Numbered from the stretch's first letter, positions 51,237 to 60,381 are shown. The stretch: DNA of 64,000 nt from an uncultured Porphyromonadaceae bacterium (GCA_900541835.1 UQLL01000011.1:1-64000); one strand, 5' to 3'. Numbers and translations: made by a program. Notes: a model not told the origin generated them from the letters alone.

Positions 51237-53566
51237 AGGCAAACAGACACCTTATAATATCCCGGCTTCCGGCGCTGGCGCTGGCGCTGCTCCTATTGCT
51301 GGGCTCCGTGGGCTGCTCCACCACCCGCCGCCTGGGCGAGGGCCAGGTGCTCTACACCGGCGTCAGCAAGTTCTCCGTCAGCACTCCCGGCGACAGCGTC
51401 CGCCTGCCAGGCGACCTCAAGGGCCAGCTTGAAAAGATCATCAACGTCAAGCCCAACAACCCTCTCATCTCGCCCTACGTCCGCACCCCCTTCCCCATCG
51501 GCCTGTGGGTCTACAACAACTGGAACGATTCGGCCAAGGGCCTGAAAGGGTGGCTCTACCGCAAGCTGGTGGCCCAGCCGGTGCTCATCAGCGACGTCCG
51601 CCCCGAAGTTCGCGTAAGAATGCTCGAGTCCGCTCTCGACGACGCCGGCTTCTTCAACTCCTCGGCCACCTACACCGTCACCCCCGACAAGCGCAACCCG
51701 CGCAAGGCCCGCATCTCCTACAACGTCCACACCGGCGAGCCATACCTCATCGACTCCATCATCTACCTCGGTGACGTCGACCACCCCGCCGGACTCTTCA
51801 TTGACTCCATAGCGCGAAAAAACAAGTATCTCGAGCCCGGCTCCATCTTCAGCATCGACTCCCTGGAGGCCGTGCGCGTGGACTTCGCCAACCGCCTGCG
51901 CAACCGTGGCTTCTACTTCTTCCGCCCCGAATACATCGAGTTCCTGGCCGACAGCACCATCCATCCCGGCGCCATCGCCCTCAAGCTCACCCTGGCCAGC
52001 AACTTGCCCGAGCTGGCCAAGCGGCAGTGGCGCACCGGCAGGATCCACACACTGCTCAACCGCCGCTCCACCCGCAATCCCGGCTATCCGGACACGCTGG
52101 AGACCTCCAAGGGGCTTCTCACCGTGATGCGTCCGCAGCACATACGCCCCAACATGATTACCTCGGCCATATCCTTCCGCCAGAATAAGCTTTTCTCGGT
52201 GCGGGACATGGACCGCACCCAGACACGCCTGTCGCGACTGGGCATCTTCCAGAGCGTGGAGATACAGCCCATACCTGCCGACACCGCATCCGGGCACTCG
52301 CTCCTGGATGTCTTCATCACCTGCCGCTACGACCGCCCCATGAGCGCCTCGCTCGAAATCAACGCCACCTCCAAGTCAAACTCCTACCTCGGCCCGGGCC
52401 TCATCTTCTCCCTCCACCACAACAACCTCTTCGGCGGCGGCGAGAAGCTCACCCTCAGCCTCAACGGCGACTACGAATGGCAAACCGGCAGCGGTCGCTC
52501 GTCGGTCTTCAACAGCTACGAAGTGGGCCTGCAGGCCACCCTAGCCTTTCCCCGCCTGCTTGCCCCCTCCTTCGTGCGCCGCACCCGCCGCGAGCTCAAC
52601 TGGACCACCGTCGGACTGGGCGCAAGCATACTCAACCGCCCCCACTACTTCAAGATGGCGCAGTTCAACGCCTCCTACTCCTATCAGTGGAACTACTCGA
52701 GGCGCGTCACCAACTCCTTCACCCCCTTCAGGCTCACCTATTCCAAGCTACAGCGCACCACTCCCGAGTTCGACTCCATCATGGCCGCCAACCCTGCCAT
52801 CGCGCTCAGTTTCCAGGACCAGTTCATTCCCCAGATGAGCTACACCTACAGCCTGTCCAAGTTCCTGGAGCGGGAGCAGAACAACGGCATCGACTTCACG
52901 TTCACCGTCTCGGAGGCCGGCAACATCTTCTCCGGGCTATGGCGTGCCTGTGGCGTCAAGGGGGAGAAGAGGCTCTTCGGCACCCCGTTCGCCCAGTTCG
53001 TCAAGGGTCAGGCGCAGCTCGTCTACTCGCGCCGCCTGATCAAGGGCAAGGACCAGTGGCTCGTGACCCGCGTGCTGATAGGCGCAGAGCACGCCTACGG
53101 CAATTCCAAGGAGGTGCCCTACATCGAGCAGTTCTACATCGGCGGCGCCAACAGCATCCGCGCCTTCACGGTGCGCAGCCTCGGTCCCGGCTCCTACCGC
53201 GCCCCCAGCGACCAGATCAACGGCTACTTCGACCAGACCGGCACATTCAAGCTGGAGATGAACGCCGAGTACCGCTTCCCGATTGTGGGCGACCTGCACG
53301 GCGCCGCCTTCGTCGACGCCGGCAACATATGGCTGCTGCGGCATGACGACCTGCGTCCCGGCGGCACGCTCGAGGGCAAGACCTTCCTGCGAGACCTGGC
53401 GCTCGGCACCGGCGTCGGCCTGCGCTACGACCTCGGCATGATGGTAATCCGCGGCGACCTCGGCTACGGCCTCCACGCACCCTACGCCGACTACCCGCGC
53501 AAGTACTTCAACATCGCCTTCAAGAAGGCGTTCGCCTTCCACCTGGCCATCGGCTATCCGTTCTGA
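51233..53566 (+). CDS. tamL: TamL: BamA/TamA-family outer-membrane lipoprotein
   Basis: A 777-residue Omp85 protein. Unlike TamA it has a lipoprotein signal (lipobox SVGC), as in Bacteroidota TamL. POTRA-like domains cover about 30-370 (GVSKFSVSTPGDSV, FFNSSATYTVTP, YLIDSIIYLG). The C-terminal 16-strand barrel domain is at about 380-777, with FYIGGANSIRAFTVRSLGPGSYR (the IRGF-like loop-6 motif) and terminal HLAIGYPF. It partners the TamB encoded directly upstream (ATGA overlap). The next small gene starts at its TGATG. Confidence 0.9.
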   Translation: MKANRHLIISRLPALALALLLLLGSVGCSTTRRLGEGQVLYTGVSKFSVSTPGDSVRLPGDLKGQLEKIINVKPNNPLISPYVRTPFPIGLWVYNNWNDSAKGLKGWLYRKLVAQPVLISDVRPEVRVRMLESALDDAGFFNSSATYTVTPDKRNPRKARISYNVHTGEPYLIDSIIYLGDVDHPAGLFIDSIARKNKYLEPGSIFSIDSLEAVRVDFANRLRNRGFYFFRPEYIEFLADSTIHPGAIALKLTLASNLPELAKRQWRTGRIHTLLNRRSTRNPGYPDTLETSKGLLTVMRPQHIRPNMITSAISFRQNKLFSVRDMDRTQTRLSRLGIFQSVEIQPIPADTASGHSLLDVFITCRYDRPMSASLEINATSKSNSYLGPGLIFSLHHNNLFGGGEKLTLSLNGDYEWQTGSGRSSVFNSYEVGLQATLAFPRLLAPSFVRRTRRELNWTTVGLGASILNRPHYFKMAQFNASYSYQWNYSRRVTNSFTPFRLTYSKLQRTTPEFDSIMAANPAIALSFQDQFIPQMSYTYSLSKFLEREQNNGIDFTFTVSEAGNIFSGLWRACGVKGEKRLFGTPFAQFVKGQAQLVYSRRLIKGKDQWLVTRVLIGAEHAYGNSKEVPYIEQFYIGGANSIRAFTVRSLGPGSYRAPSDQINGYFDQTGTFKLEMNAEYRFPIVGDLHGAAFVDAGNIWLLRHDDLRPGGTLEGKTFLRDLALGTGVGLRYDLGMMVIRGDLGYGLHAPYADYPRKYFNIAFKKAFAFHLAIGYPF

Positions 53567-53886
53567 TGGGCATCAAGGGCTTCTCACCCGGCGACCGCTT
53601 AGGCGTGGCCATCATACTGGCACTCGCCCTGGCGGCGCTGTTGCTGACATTCCTGCCCCTCGGCACCCCCGACCCACCCCCGCCGGCCCCGCGGCCCTTC
53701 TACCGCACTGTCCAAGCCATGGCCCCCGCCGACACCCTCCCGTCAACACCCGCCAAGCATCATAAGGCACAAAAAAACGTCAAAACCGCAAAAATCCGCA
53801 AATCCAGCAAAGGTTCCCCCAAGCCCAACAAGACCGTACCCCCATCCCGTCGCCCCCTGGACGAAGAAATTCCCACCTCACGTTGA
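53566..53886 (+). CDS. Small single-pass membrane protein after TamL
   Basis: 106 residues: one membrane helix at about 14-32 (VAIILALALAALLLTFLPL), then a proline-rich and very basic tail (KHHKAQKNVKTAKIRKSSKG) ending acidic. I do not recognise the family. The start shares the last A of the tamL stop (TGATG), so it is coupled to the tamB-tamL operon and may be an accessory. Confidence 0.6.
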   Translation: MGIKGFSPGDRLGVAIILALALAALLLTFLPLGTPDPPPPAPRPFYRTVQAMAPADTLPSTPAKHHKAQKNVKTAKIRKSSKGSPKPNKTVPPSRRPLDEEIPTSR

Positions 53887-53951
53887 AGAGCGGCAACCTT
53901 AGCACCGACGAAAACGTTAATAAAACGAACCTCTTATTGCCCGTTTTTTAT

Positions 53952-53959
53952 TAACTTTG
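53952..53959 (+). promoter_or_regulatory. -7 box of gpmI
   Basis: TAACTTTG; no TTTG at normal spacing. Leader about 70 bases. Confidence 0.45.
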
Positions 53960-54030
53960 CAGCCGCTTCGGGAGCCTGCGCATTCCGGGCGCTCTACAGG
54001 TAAAACAAAAAAGAAAAAAGAAAGCACACT

Positions 54031-55539
54031 ATGAACCATAAAGCGCTGTTAATCATCCTCGACGGATATGGCATCGGCGACCACAAGCGCGACGACGCCA
54101 TCTACAATACGTCCACACCCTACATGGACCACCTGCGGGCCACGTATCCCAACTCCGAGCTGCAGGCCAGCGGCGAGGACGTCGGCCTGCCCGCCGGGCA
54201 AATGGGCAACTCCGAGGTCGGCCACCTCAACATCGGAGCCGGACGCGTCGTATACCAGGACCTTGTGAAAATCAACCGCGCCATAGCCGACGGATCCATC
54301 CTCCAGATGAAAGAAATCAAGAGCGCGTACGAATACGCCGCCTCCGGCCACGCCCTCCACCTCATGGGCCTGTGCAGCACCGGCGGCGTCCACTCCTCGC
54401 TCGAACACCTCTTCGCCATGCTCGACATCGCCAAGAAATATAATGTGGAGAAGGTGTACGTGCACTGCTTCCTCGACGGCCGTGACACCGATCCCGAGTC
54501 TGGCGCCGGCTTCGTGCAGCAGATAGTGGACCACTGTGCCAAGTCCACCGGCAAGGTCGCAAGCGTCATCGGCCGCTACTACGCCATGGACCGCGACCGC
54601 AACTGGGACCGCGTCCGCAAGGCATACGACCTGCTCGTGCACGGTCAGGGCGAGAAGACCACCGACTTCCCACAGGCCATCCGCGACTATTACGCCAAGG
54701 GCACCACCGACGAGTTCATGCTCCCCATCGTCTCGGCCGACGACCCGGGCTGCATCGCCGAGGAGGACTGCGTAATCTTCTTCAACTACCGCAACGACCG
54801 CGCCAAGGAAATCACCACCGTGCTCACCCAGCACGAACAGAGCGGCATGACACCCGTCAAGGGCCTCCAGTACTACTGCATGACGCCCTACGACGACTCT
54901 TTCCACGGAGTGCACATCCTCTTCGACAAGAAAGACGTGTCCAACACCCTGGCAGAGTACCTCAGCAAACAGGGGCTGAAGCAGCTCCACATCGCCGAGA
55001 CCGAGAAATACGCCCACGTCACGTTCTTCTTCAACGGCGGACGCGAAGAACCCTTCCCCGACGAGGACCGCATCCTGGTGCCGTCGCCCAAGGTACCGAC
55101 CTACGACCTCCAGCCCGAGATGAGCGCCCCCGAAGTCACCGAAAAGCTGGTGGCCGCCATCGACACCGAGAAGTACGACTTCATCGTGGTCAACTTCGCC
55201 AACGGCGACATGGTGGGCCACACGGGTGTGTACTCCGCTATCCAGAAGGCCGTCGAAGTGCTCGACACCTGCGTCAGCAAGGTGGTCGAGGCAGCCAGGA
55301 AGCATGGATACGACACCTTCATCATCGCCGACCACGGCAACGCCGACCACGCACTCAACGCAGACGGCACGCCTAACACTGCCCACTCGCTCAACCCTGT
55401 ACCCTTCATCTTTGTCAGCGACAACCCGAAGGCGAAGGTAGAGAACGGGCGCCTGGCCGACGTGGCCCCCTCCATCCTCCATGCCATGGGCCTGCCGCAG
55501 CCCAAGGAGATGACCGGCCACCCCCTCGAAACCCTCTGA
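54031..55539 (+). CDS. gpmI: 2,3-bisphosphoglycerate-independent phosphoglycerate mutase
   Basis: Glycolytic enzyme (3-PG to 2-PG), Mn-dependent, 502 residues, full length. Metal/phosphatase-domain motifs: ILDGYGIGDH (Asp11), the phospho-serine Ser61 in GNSEVGHLNIGAGR, HCFLDGRDTDPES, and the C-terminal FANGDMVGHTGV and FIIADHGNADHA. It stands alone between a -7 box and a strong bidirectional terminator. Confidence 0.96.
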   Translation: MNHKALLIILDGYGIGDHKRDDAIYNTSTPYMDHLRATYPNSELQASGEDVGLPAGQMGNSEVGHLNIGAGRVVYQDLVKINRAIADGSILQMKEIKSAYEYAASGHALHLMGLCSTGGVHSSLEHLFAMLDIAKKYNVEKVYVHCFLDGRDTDPESGAGFVQQIVDHCAKSTGKVASVIGRYYAMDRDRNWDRVRKAYDLLVHGQGEKTTDFPQAIRDYYAKGTTDEFMLPIVSADDPGCIAEEDCVIFFNYRNDRAKEITTVLTQHEQSGMTPVKGLQYYCMTPYDDSFHGVHILFDKKDVSNTLAEYLSKQGLKQLHIAETEKYAHVTFFFNGGREEPFPDEDRILVPSPKVPTYDLQPEMSAPEVTEKLVAAIDTEKYDFIVVNFANGDMVGHTGVYSAIQKAVEVLDTCVSKVVEAARKHGYDTFIIADHGNADHALNADGTPNTAHSLNPVPFIFVSDNPKAKVENGRLADVAPSILHAMGLPQPKEMTGHPLETL

Positions 55540-55548
55540 CTCACCTAT

Positions 55549-55598
55549 ACTAAAGAAGTCCCGGACGGAAATCGATTTTCGTCCGGGACTTCTTTAGT
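55549..55598. terminator. Bidirectional terminator between gpmI and radC
   Basis: A 50-bp near-perfect palindrome: ACTAAAGAAGTCCCGGACG (55549-55567) pairs with CGTCCGGGACTTCTTTAGT (55580-55598), with a nearly self-complementary GAAATCGATTTT loop. Runs of A and T at both ends suit both convergent genes. Confidence 0.9.
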
Positions 55599-55606
55599 AA
55601 TTGGGT

Positions 55607-55630
55607 GAGCGGGCGCCACAAAGTACGCTC
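55607..55630. repeat. Hairpin repeat GAGCG..CGCTC, copy after gpmI
   Basis: GAGCGGGCGCCACAAAGTACGCTC, related to 41000-41026 (CCATAAAG against CCACAAAG in the loop). Confidence 0.5.
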
Positions 55631-55632
55631 AA

Positions 55633-56373
55633 TCAAAGCTTGCCGGAGTCTTTGTAGGAGTAGTAACTCTCGGCGGTGACGATGATGTGGTCGAAGAATC
55701 GGATATCGAGGGTACGGCAGGCCTCGCGGCATCTCAGGGTGATGCTGTCGTCCTGTCCTGACGGGCGGCAGTTACCCGAAGGGTGGTTATGGGCCATGAT
55801 GATGCCCTCGGCACTCTCCAGGAGCGCCTCTTTCAGGATGCCCTTGAGGTCGAAAAGGGTTGCGGTGGTGGTGCCGCGCGATGCCTGGAAGAGCTTGATG
55901 ACGCGGTTGGCACGATTGAGCATGAGCACCCACATCTCCTCGTGGCCGAGATGCCCTAACTCGGGGCGCAGGATGGAGTAGGCATCCTTGGACGACGATA
56001 TGGCGGGCCTCTGAGGCAACTCGGCCTGCTGGTAGCGCTTGGCAATCTCGAGCACGGCCATGACCTGCAGCGCCTTGCTGGGGCCGAGGCCCTTGACGAC
56101 GGAGAGCTGCTTGAGCGAGCGCCGCGCCAACAGGGTTAGGTTGTTGTCGCTGCGGGCCATGAGGTCGGTGCACATGTCTATGACGTTGACGCCGCGTGTG
56201 CCGCTACCCATGACAACGGCCCACAGTTCCGGCAGCGTCAGCACACCGATGCCCTTGGCAAGTGCCTTTTCGCGGGGACGCAGCTCCTCGCTCATCGACT
56301 TAATGGTGCGTTGCGGCTGCGGCTCACGGACGGTCGATGTATCCTCTTGTTCGGGTCGGCGGTCAATTATCAT
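55633..56373 (-). CDS. radC: RadC-family JAMM/MPN+ protein
   Basis: 246 residues: N-terminal helix-hairpin-helix region (LTLPELWAVVMGSGTRGVNV, KGLGPSKALQVMAVLEI) and a C-terminal JAMM metalloprotease-like domain with AHNHPSGNCRPSGQD (His195, His197, Asp208). Historic repair link is doubtful; function remains unclear. ATG at 56373 lies 15 bp from the MITE-like element at 56388. Confidence 0.92.
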   Translation of the reverse strand: MIIDRRPEQEDTSTVREPQPQRTIKSMSEELRPREKALAKGIGVLTLPELWAVVMGSGTRGVNVIDMCTDLMARSDNNLTLLARRSLKQLSVVKGLGPSKALQVMAVLEIAKRYQQAELPQRPAISSSKDAYSILRPELGHLGHEEMWVLMLNRANRVIKLFQASRGTTTATLFDLKGILKEALLESAEGIIMAHNHPSGNCRPSGQDDSITLRCREACRTLDIRFFDHIIVTAESYYSYKDSGKL

Positions 56374-56387
56374 GTTTCAATCATTAC

Positions 56388-56476
56388 GAGGGTGTGTCAA
56401 AATTCAAAATTTCGGTCAGATTGCAGGGCTGCACCCCGGTGCAGCCCTACGATTCGCCGGATTTTACAACACCCTC
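56388..56476 (+). mobile_element. MITE-like element, copy d (right-reading)
   Basis: 89 bp bounded by GAGGGTGTGT and its near-complement AACACCCTC. Inside is a perfect palindrome AGGGCTGCACC, CC, GGTGCAGCCCT, then CTACGATTCGCCGGATTTT. Copy e at 57600-57682 carries the same outer ends and the same GATTCGCCGGATTTT segment on the other strand. No coding capacity. Confidence 0.7.
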
Positions 56477-56515
56477 ATTCAACTTTCTTGGGGTAATTCT
56501 TATCCCGAACTCGCG

Positions 56516-57550
56516 TTAATAGCCTCCTTTTATTTTGCCTGTTATTTTGAGTTCGCCTGCCGGGGTAATCCAGAGCGAGACTTCGCCTCCGGCGGCGAAG
56601 TCTCCGACCTTGTCGGCTATGCGCACTGGGCGCAGCTGGTTGTCGCGGTTTCCGATGCCGAGTTGGCCATCGTCGTTGCATCCCCAGCCCCAGAGACTGC
56701 CGTCGTTGCGCCTGACAAGCGAGATGTAATCCCCGGCGCAGGCTTCGTCCACGCCGTCCATGATTTTCACGGGCGTATTATACCAGTCCCAGTCGGTGGT
56801 GCCGTTGCCAAGCTCGCCCATGTCGTTGTCGCCCCAGGCCATCAGCCGACCGTCGGCCATCACCGCGAGGATATGTGTGTGGCCGACCGAGACCTGCCTG
56901 ACGCCGTCCAGCATCTTGACAGGCGACCGACGCCGGTTCGTCACCCGGATGCTTTTATATCCGGTGTAGTAGTCTCCCCAGACCCACAGCGAACCATCGG
57001 TCTTTACTGCGGCGGTCCAGAAGGTACCTGCCGAGGCCTGCCTCACGCCTGTCATCACGCGGACGGGCACATTGCGGTTGACATCGGAACCGTCGCCGAG
57101 CTGGCCACGGTCGTTCCGGCCCCAAGCCCAAAGAGTGCCGTCGTCGCCCACGGCCAGGGCGTAAATTCGCCCGGCATCGATGCTGCTGATGCCGTCCATG
57201 ATTTTTTGAGGCCGCAGGCGGGGCGTGTTGGTGCCGTCGCCGAGCTGGCCATTATCGTTGTAGCCCCAGGTCCACAAGGTGCCGTCTTCGAGCAGCGCCA
57301 TGGAGAAGCCGTACCCGGCGGACATCTCCCTTACGTGGTCAAGCACCTTGACCGGCTTGCTGCGGTACTGTGTAGTGCCGTCGCCGAGCTGGCCATAGTC
57401 GTTGCGGCCGAAGGCCCACAGTGACCCGTCGGTCTTGAGCACCAGGCAGGACTGGTCGCTCACGGCCACGGCCTTCTTGTCGCCCGCGCGGGCGGCAGGC
57501 GCCAGCAGCACGAGCAGAAATAGGAGGTATATGATGCGGATATTCTTCAT
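56516..57550 (-). CDS. Secreted RCC1-repeat protein
   Basis: A 344-residue exported protein (signal peptide MKNIRIIYLLFLLVLLAPAARA). It consists of about six RCC1 propeller repeats: LKTDGSLWAFGRNDYGQLGDGT, LEDGTLWTWGYNDNGQLGDGT, VGDDGTLWAWGRNDRGQLGDG, VKTDGSLWVWG, MADGRLMAWGDNDMGELGNGT, RNDGSLWGWGCNDDGQLGIG. It should fold as a beta-propeller for binding; ligand unknown. I use ATG at 57550; the longer frame (from 57661) begins inside the flanking element. Its position between two inverted copies of a small element suggests it is, or was, a movable cassette. Confidence 0.82.
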   Translation of the reverse strand: MKNIRIIYLLFLLVLLAPAARAGDKKAVAVSDQSCLVLKTDGSLWAFGRNDYGQLGDGTTQYRSKPVKVLDHVREMSAGYGFSMALLEDGTLWTWGYNDNGQLGDGTNTPRLRPQKIMDGISSIDAGRIYALAVGDDGTLWAWGRNDRGQLGDGSDVNRNVPVRVMTGVRQASAGTFWTAAVKTDGSLWVWGDYYTGYKSIRVTNRRRSPVKMLDGVRQVSVGHTHILAVMADGRLMAWGDNDMGELGNGTTDWDWYNTPVKIMDGVDEACAGDYISLVRRNDGSLWGWGCNDDGQLGIGNRDNQLRPVRIADKVGDFAAGGEVSLWITPAGELKITGKIKGGY

Positions 57551-57599
57551 GATGGAAGGTATGTTAGTTGCTACAATGTTGTTGAAATGTCGCTTGTAG

Positions 57600-57682
57600 G
57601 AGGGTGTTGCAAAATCCGGCGAATCATAGGGATACACCCCGGTGCATCCGCTCTGCTTCATTGATTATCGGCACACACCCTC
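57600..57682 (-). mobile_element. MITE-like element, copy e (left-reading)
   Basis: 83 bp with ends GAGGGTGTT and ACACCCTC; the inverted ends extend outward to TGTAGGAGGGTGT/ACACCCTCCTACA. On the minus strand it carries GGATGCACCGGGGTGTATCC and GATTCGCCGGATTTT, colinear with copy d. Its outer TAG is the stop codon of the cca gene. Confidence 0.7.
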
Positions 57683-59173
57683 CTACATTTCGCGGCTCTC
57701 GGTTTTGTTGTGGCGGACCTTGACGCCGATGGCACGGAGCTGGTCCGGCGTCAGGGACGGGTCGGGAGTGAGGCCGTACTCGGGGGCTATGCTCAGCAGG
57801 TAGTGCAGGGCGTAGTCGAAGTTCTCCTTCTCGGGGATGCAGTAGATCTCGTCCTTGACCCGGTTGCGCAGGGTGCCGAGCAAGGGGCCGTCCTGGAGGT
57901 GGAAAAGCGCCTTGAGCATATGGCCGTTGATTGGGTTCTCCCACTCGCGCCAGTCGTCCTTGGAGGCTACCTCCTGGAGGCGGGCGCGCACGTATCGGAA
58001 GTTGTCGAGTATGCGCCGCACCTTTGCGGGGTTCTTGGATGTAATGTCGGCCTCGGCCAGAATCATGAGGTCCTGGAGGTCGTCGCCGGCCTCGCGGCCG
58101 AGGCGGCGGATGCCGCGGTCGGTGACGTCATCGTCACCGACTGCCTGCGGACGCATGTGCAGACCGACGAGCTTGGCCACATACTTCATCTTCTCGTTCA
58201 GGGGGAGCTTGTGGCGGCGGAAGATGCGGGGCACCATCTTCTCGCCAACAAAGTTGTGGTTCTTGAAAGTCCAGCCGGTGCCCGGCTCGAAACGCTTGGT
58301 CTGCGGCTTGCCGATGTCGTGGAGCAGGGCGGCCCAGCGAAGCCATTCATTGTCGCTGCGCTCGGCCACGTTGTCGAGGACCTTGAGGGTGTGTGCGAAG
58401 TTGTCCTTGTGGCCGCGGCCCTCCACGGTCTCGACGCCCTTGAGGTCGAGCAGCTCGGGAAAGACGGTTTCCAGCATGCCCGCATCGTCAAGCAGGCGCC
58501 AGCCCACGGAGGGCCGGGAGGCTCGCATGATCTTGCCAAGCTCGTCGTTGATGCGTTCGCGAGTTATGATCTTCAGTCGGTCGGCATTGCGGCGGATAGC
58601 CTGAAAGGTATCGGGGTCAATTGCGAAGTCGAGCTGCGTGGCGAAGCGTATGGCCCGCATCATTCGCAGGGGGTCGTCGCTAAAGGTGATGTCGGGATCG
58701 AGTGGGGTGCGAAGGGTACGACGGCGTATGTCTTCAACGCCGCCGAAGGGGTCTATGAGGGTGCCAAAGTCGGCGGCGTTGACGCTGAGTGCCAGGGCGT
58801 TGACGGTGAAGTCGCGTCGACGGAGGTCGTCGTCGAGACTTCCGGCGCTGACCTCCGGGTTGCGACTGTCGGGGGTATAGCTCTCGCAGCGGGCTCCGAC
58901 GAACTCGAGTTCCTGTCCACGCGCCTTGACCTGCGCGGTGCCGTAGGTGGCGAAGACGCTCACGCGGCCGCGCATCTTCCTGGCCACGGCGCGGGCCAGG
59001 TCTATACCACTGCCGACGGCCACGAAGTCGATGTCCTTGCTGTGGCGCTCAAGCAGCAAGTCGCGTACATATCCGCCGACGACGCATATGCGCAGGCCGA
59101 GGACGTCGGCACACTCGCCGACGGTGCGGAACACGGGCCTGTCGATGGCCGTCCTGAGCTCCTGCGGCGTCAT
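57683..59173 (-). CDS. cca: tRNA nucleotidyltransferase (CCA-adding) with HD domain
   Basis: 496 residues. The class II nucleotidyltransferase core has VVGGYVRDLLLER, SKDIDFVAVG (DxD), RRDFTVNALALSV and the ERxxxEL-like RERINDELGKIM. An HD phosphohydrolase-like domain follows (LLHDIGKPQTK, NHNFVGEKM). Adds or repairs the 3' CCA of tRNAs. ATG overlaps the stop of the M24 peptidase (ATGA). The final stop TAG belongs to the inverted repeat of element e, so the original C terminus may have been altered by that insertion. Confidence 0.93.
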   Translation of the reverse strand: MTPQELRTAIDRPVFRTVGECADVLGLRICVVGGYVRDLLLERHSKDIDFVAVGSGIDLARAVARKMRGRVSVFATYGTAQVKARGQELEFVGARCESYTPDSRNPEVSAGSLDDDLRRRDFTVNALALSVNAADFGTLIDPFGGVEDIRRRTLRTPLDPDITFSDDPLRMMRAIRFATQLDFAIDPDTFQAIRRNADRLKIITRERINDELGKIMRASRPSVGWRLLDDAGMLETVFPELLDLKGVETVEGRGHKDNFAHTLKVLDNVAERSDNEWLRWAALLHDIGKPQTKRFEPGTGWTFKNHNFVGEKMVPRIFRRHKLPLNEKMKYVAKLVGLHMRPQAVGDDDVTDRGIRRLGREAGDDLQDLMILAEADITSKNPAKVRRILDNFRYVRARLQEVASKDDWREWENPINGHMLKALFHLQDGPLLGTLRNRVKDEIYCIPEKENFDYALHYLLSIAPEYGLTPDPSLTPDQLRAIGVKVRHNKTESREM

Positions 59174-60363
59174 ACTCCCTGAAGCGTGGTTATCTCCTCC
59201 GGGGCCGGGGTGATGTTCTCCAGGCCGTTGTCGGAGACGATGTATGTGTTCTCGACGCCGACGGCGCCGATGCCGGGGAGGACGAACTTGGGCTCGACGG
59301 CGAGCACCATTCCTGCCTCGAGGGTGACCTTGCTACGGGACGAGATGGGGGGCATCTCGTTGAGCTCTATGCCTACGCCGTGACCGAGGAAGGCGGCCTT
59401 CTGGCGATGGCCCTGGAAGTAGTCGGAGAGTCCGGCCGCTTCGGCCATCTCGGCGGCTGTGGTGTACATGCGGCTCAGAGGAGTGCCGGGCAGCGACTCG
59501 CGCTCCAGGCGGCGCAGGATGTCGATGGCGACCTGGTGGGCCTTGAGTGCCTTTTCGGGGATGTCGCCGTCGAGGCTGTAGACACGCGTCATGTCGGTCT
59601 GGTAGCCGTTGAAGTTGCCGTTCATGTCGACCATGACTGTCATGCCGGGGCGGAGAATGGTACCATCGGCGCCGAGGGGAAGAGCCGGGCTCTGTCCGGC
59701 GCCGCCGAGCAGGAAGTCGTATGGCGAGGGGACATCGGCGTTGTCACCGGCCAGGACGCTGCCGAGGTTGATTTCCATCTGTGTGCCTGCCAGGCGGATG
59801 ACGCCCAGGCAGCCTTCTGCGCGGAGCTTCTTCTCAATCTCTATCTGGAGCTCGATGTCGCTCATGCCCTCCCGGTAGAGATGAGGTATGCGGCTATAGG
59901 CGGCCACGTGGTGCACGCCGTCGATACGCATGAGCTGCTGCTCGTAGGGGGTCTTGACCATGCGGGCCTTGGCCAGGAGTGGCGATGCGTCGGGGGTCTG
60001 GACATCGCCGAGGGCGGCGCTCAGGCGCTGGTAGTCGCCGTGGCTGAGGGCGGCGTATTCGAGCCCCACGGTGGCAGGCAGCGAGATGCCGCAGCCGAGC
60101 AGCGCGTCGGGAATCTGCTCCGGCTTGCGGATATTGACGATGCCGGGACCCTTCCAGTCGGGCCGGATGACAAGCCACACGGGTTCGCCGAACTGCGGGA
60201 TGTAGACGTAGCCGCGGAAAATGAGACCCGTGGTATAAAAGCAGTTGGCGTTGCCGCTCACGAGCATGGCGTCCATGCCGGCGTGGCGCATGAGCTGCTG
60301 GAGCCGGGCGATGCGTATGTTGATGTCGGCCACTTCTGCCGACGGCCGTTGGGGTGTGTTCAT
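59170..60363 (-). CDS. M24-family aminopeptidase (Xaa-Pro type)
   Basis: 397 residues with an N-terminal creatinase/prolidase domain (about 1-150) and a C-terminal pita-bread M24 catalytic domain: MVDMNGNFNGYQTDMTRVYS (two metal Asp), GHGVGIELNEMPP (metal His), AVEPKFVLPGIGAVGVENT (two metal Glu). Likely splits Xaa-Pro peptides; substrate not certain. Gene order gldH-M24-cca with overlaps indicates one transcript. Confidence 0.87.
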   Translation of the reverse strand: MNTPQRPSAEVADINIRIARLQQLMRHAGMDAMLVSGNANCFYTTGLIFRGYVYIPQFGEPVWLVIRPDWKGPGIVNIRKPEQIPDALLGCGISLPATVGLEYAALSHGDYQRLSAALGDVQTPDASPLLAKARMVKTPYEQQLMRIDGVHHVAAYSRIPHLYREGMSDIELQIEIEKKLRAEGCLGVIRLAGTQMEINLGSVLAGDNADVPSPYDFLLGGAGQSPALPLGADGTILRPGMTVMVDMNGNFNGYQTDMTRVYSLDGDIPEKALKAHQVAIDILRRLERESLPGTPLSRMYTTAAEMAEAAGLSDYFQGHRQKAAFLGHGVGIELNEMPPISSRSKVTLEAGMVLAVEPKFVLPGIGAVGVENTYIVSDNGLENITPAPEEITTLQGV

Positions 60364-60381
60364 GTTACTTGGTAAAGGATT

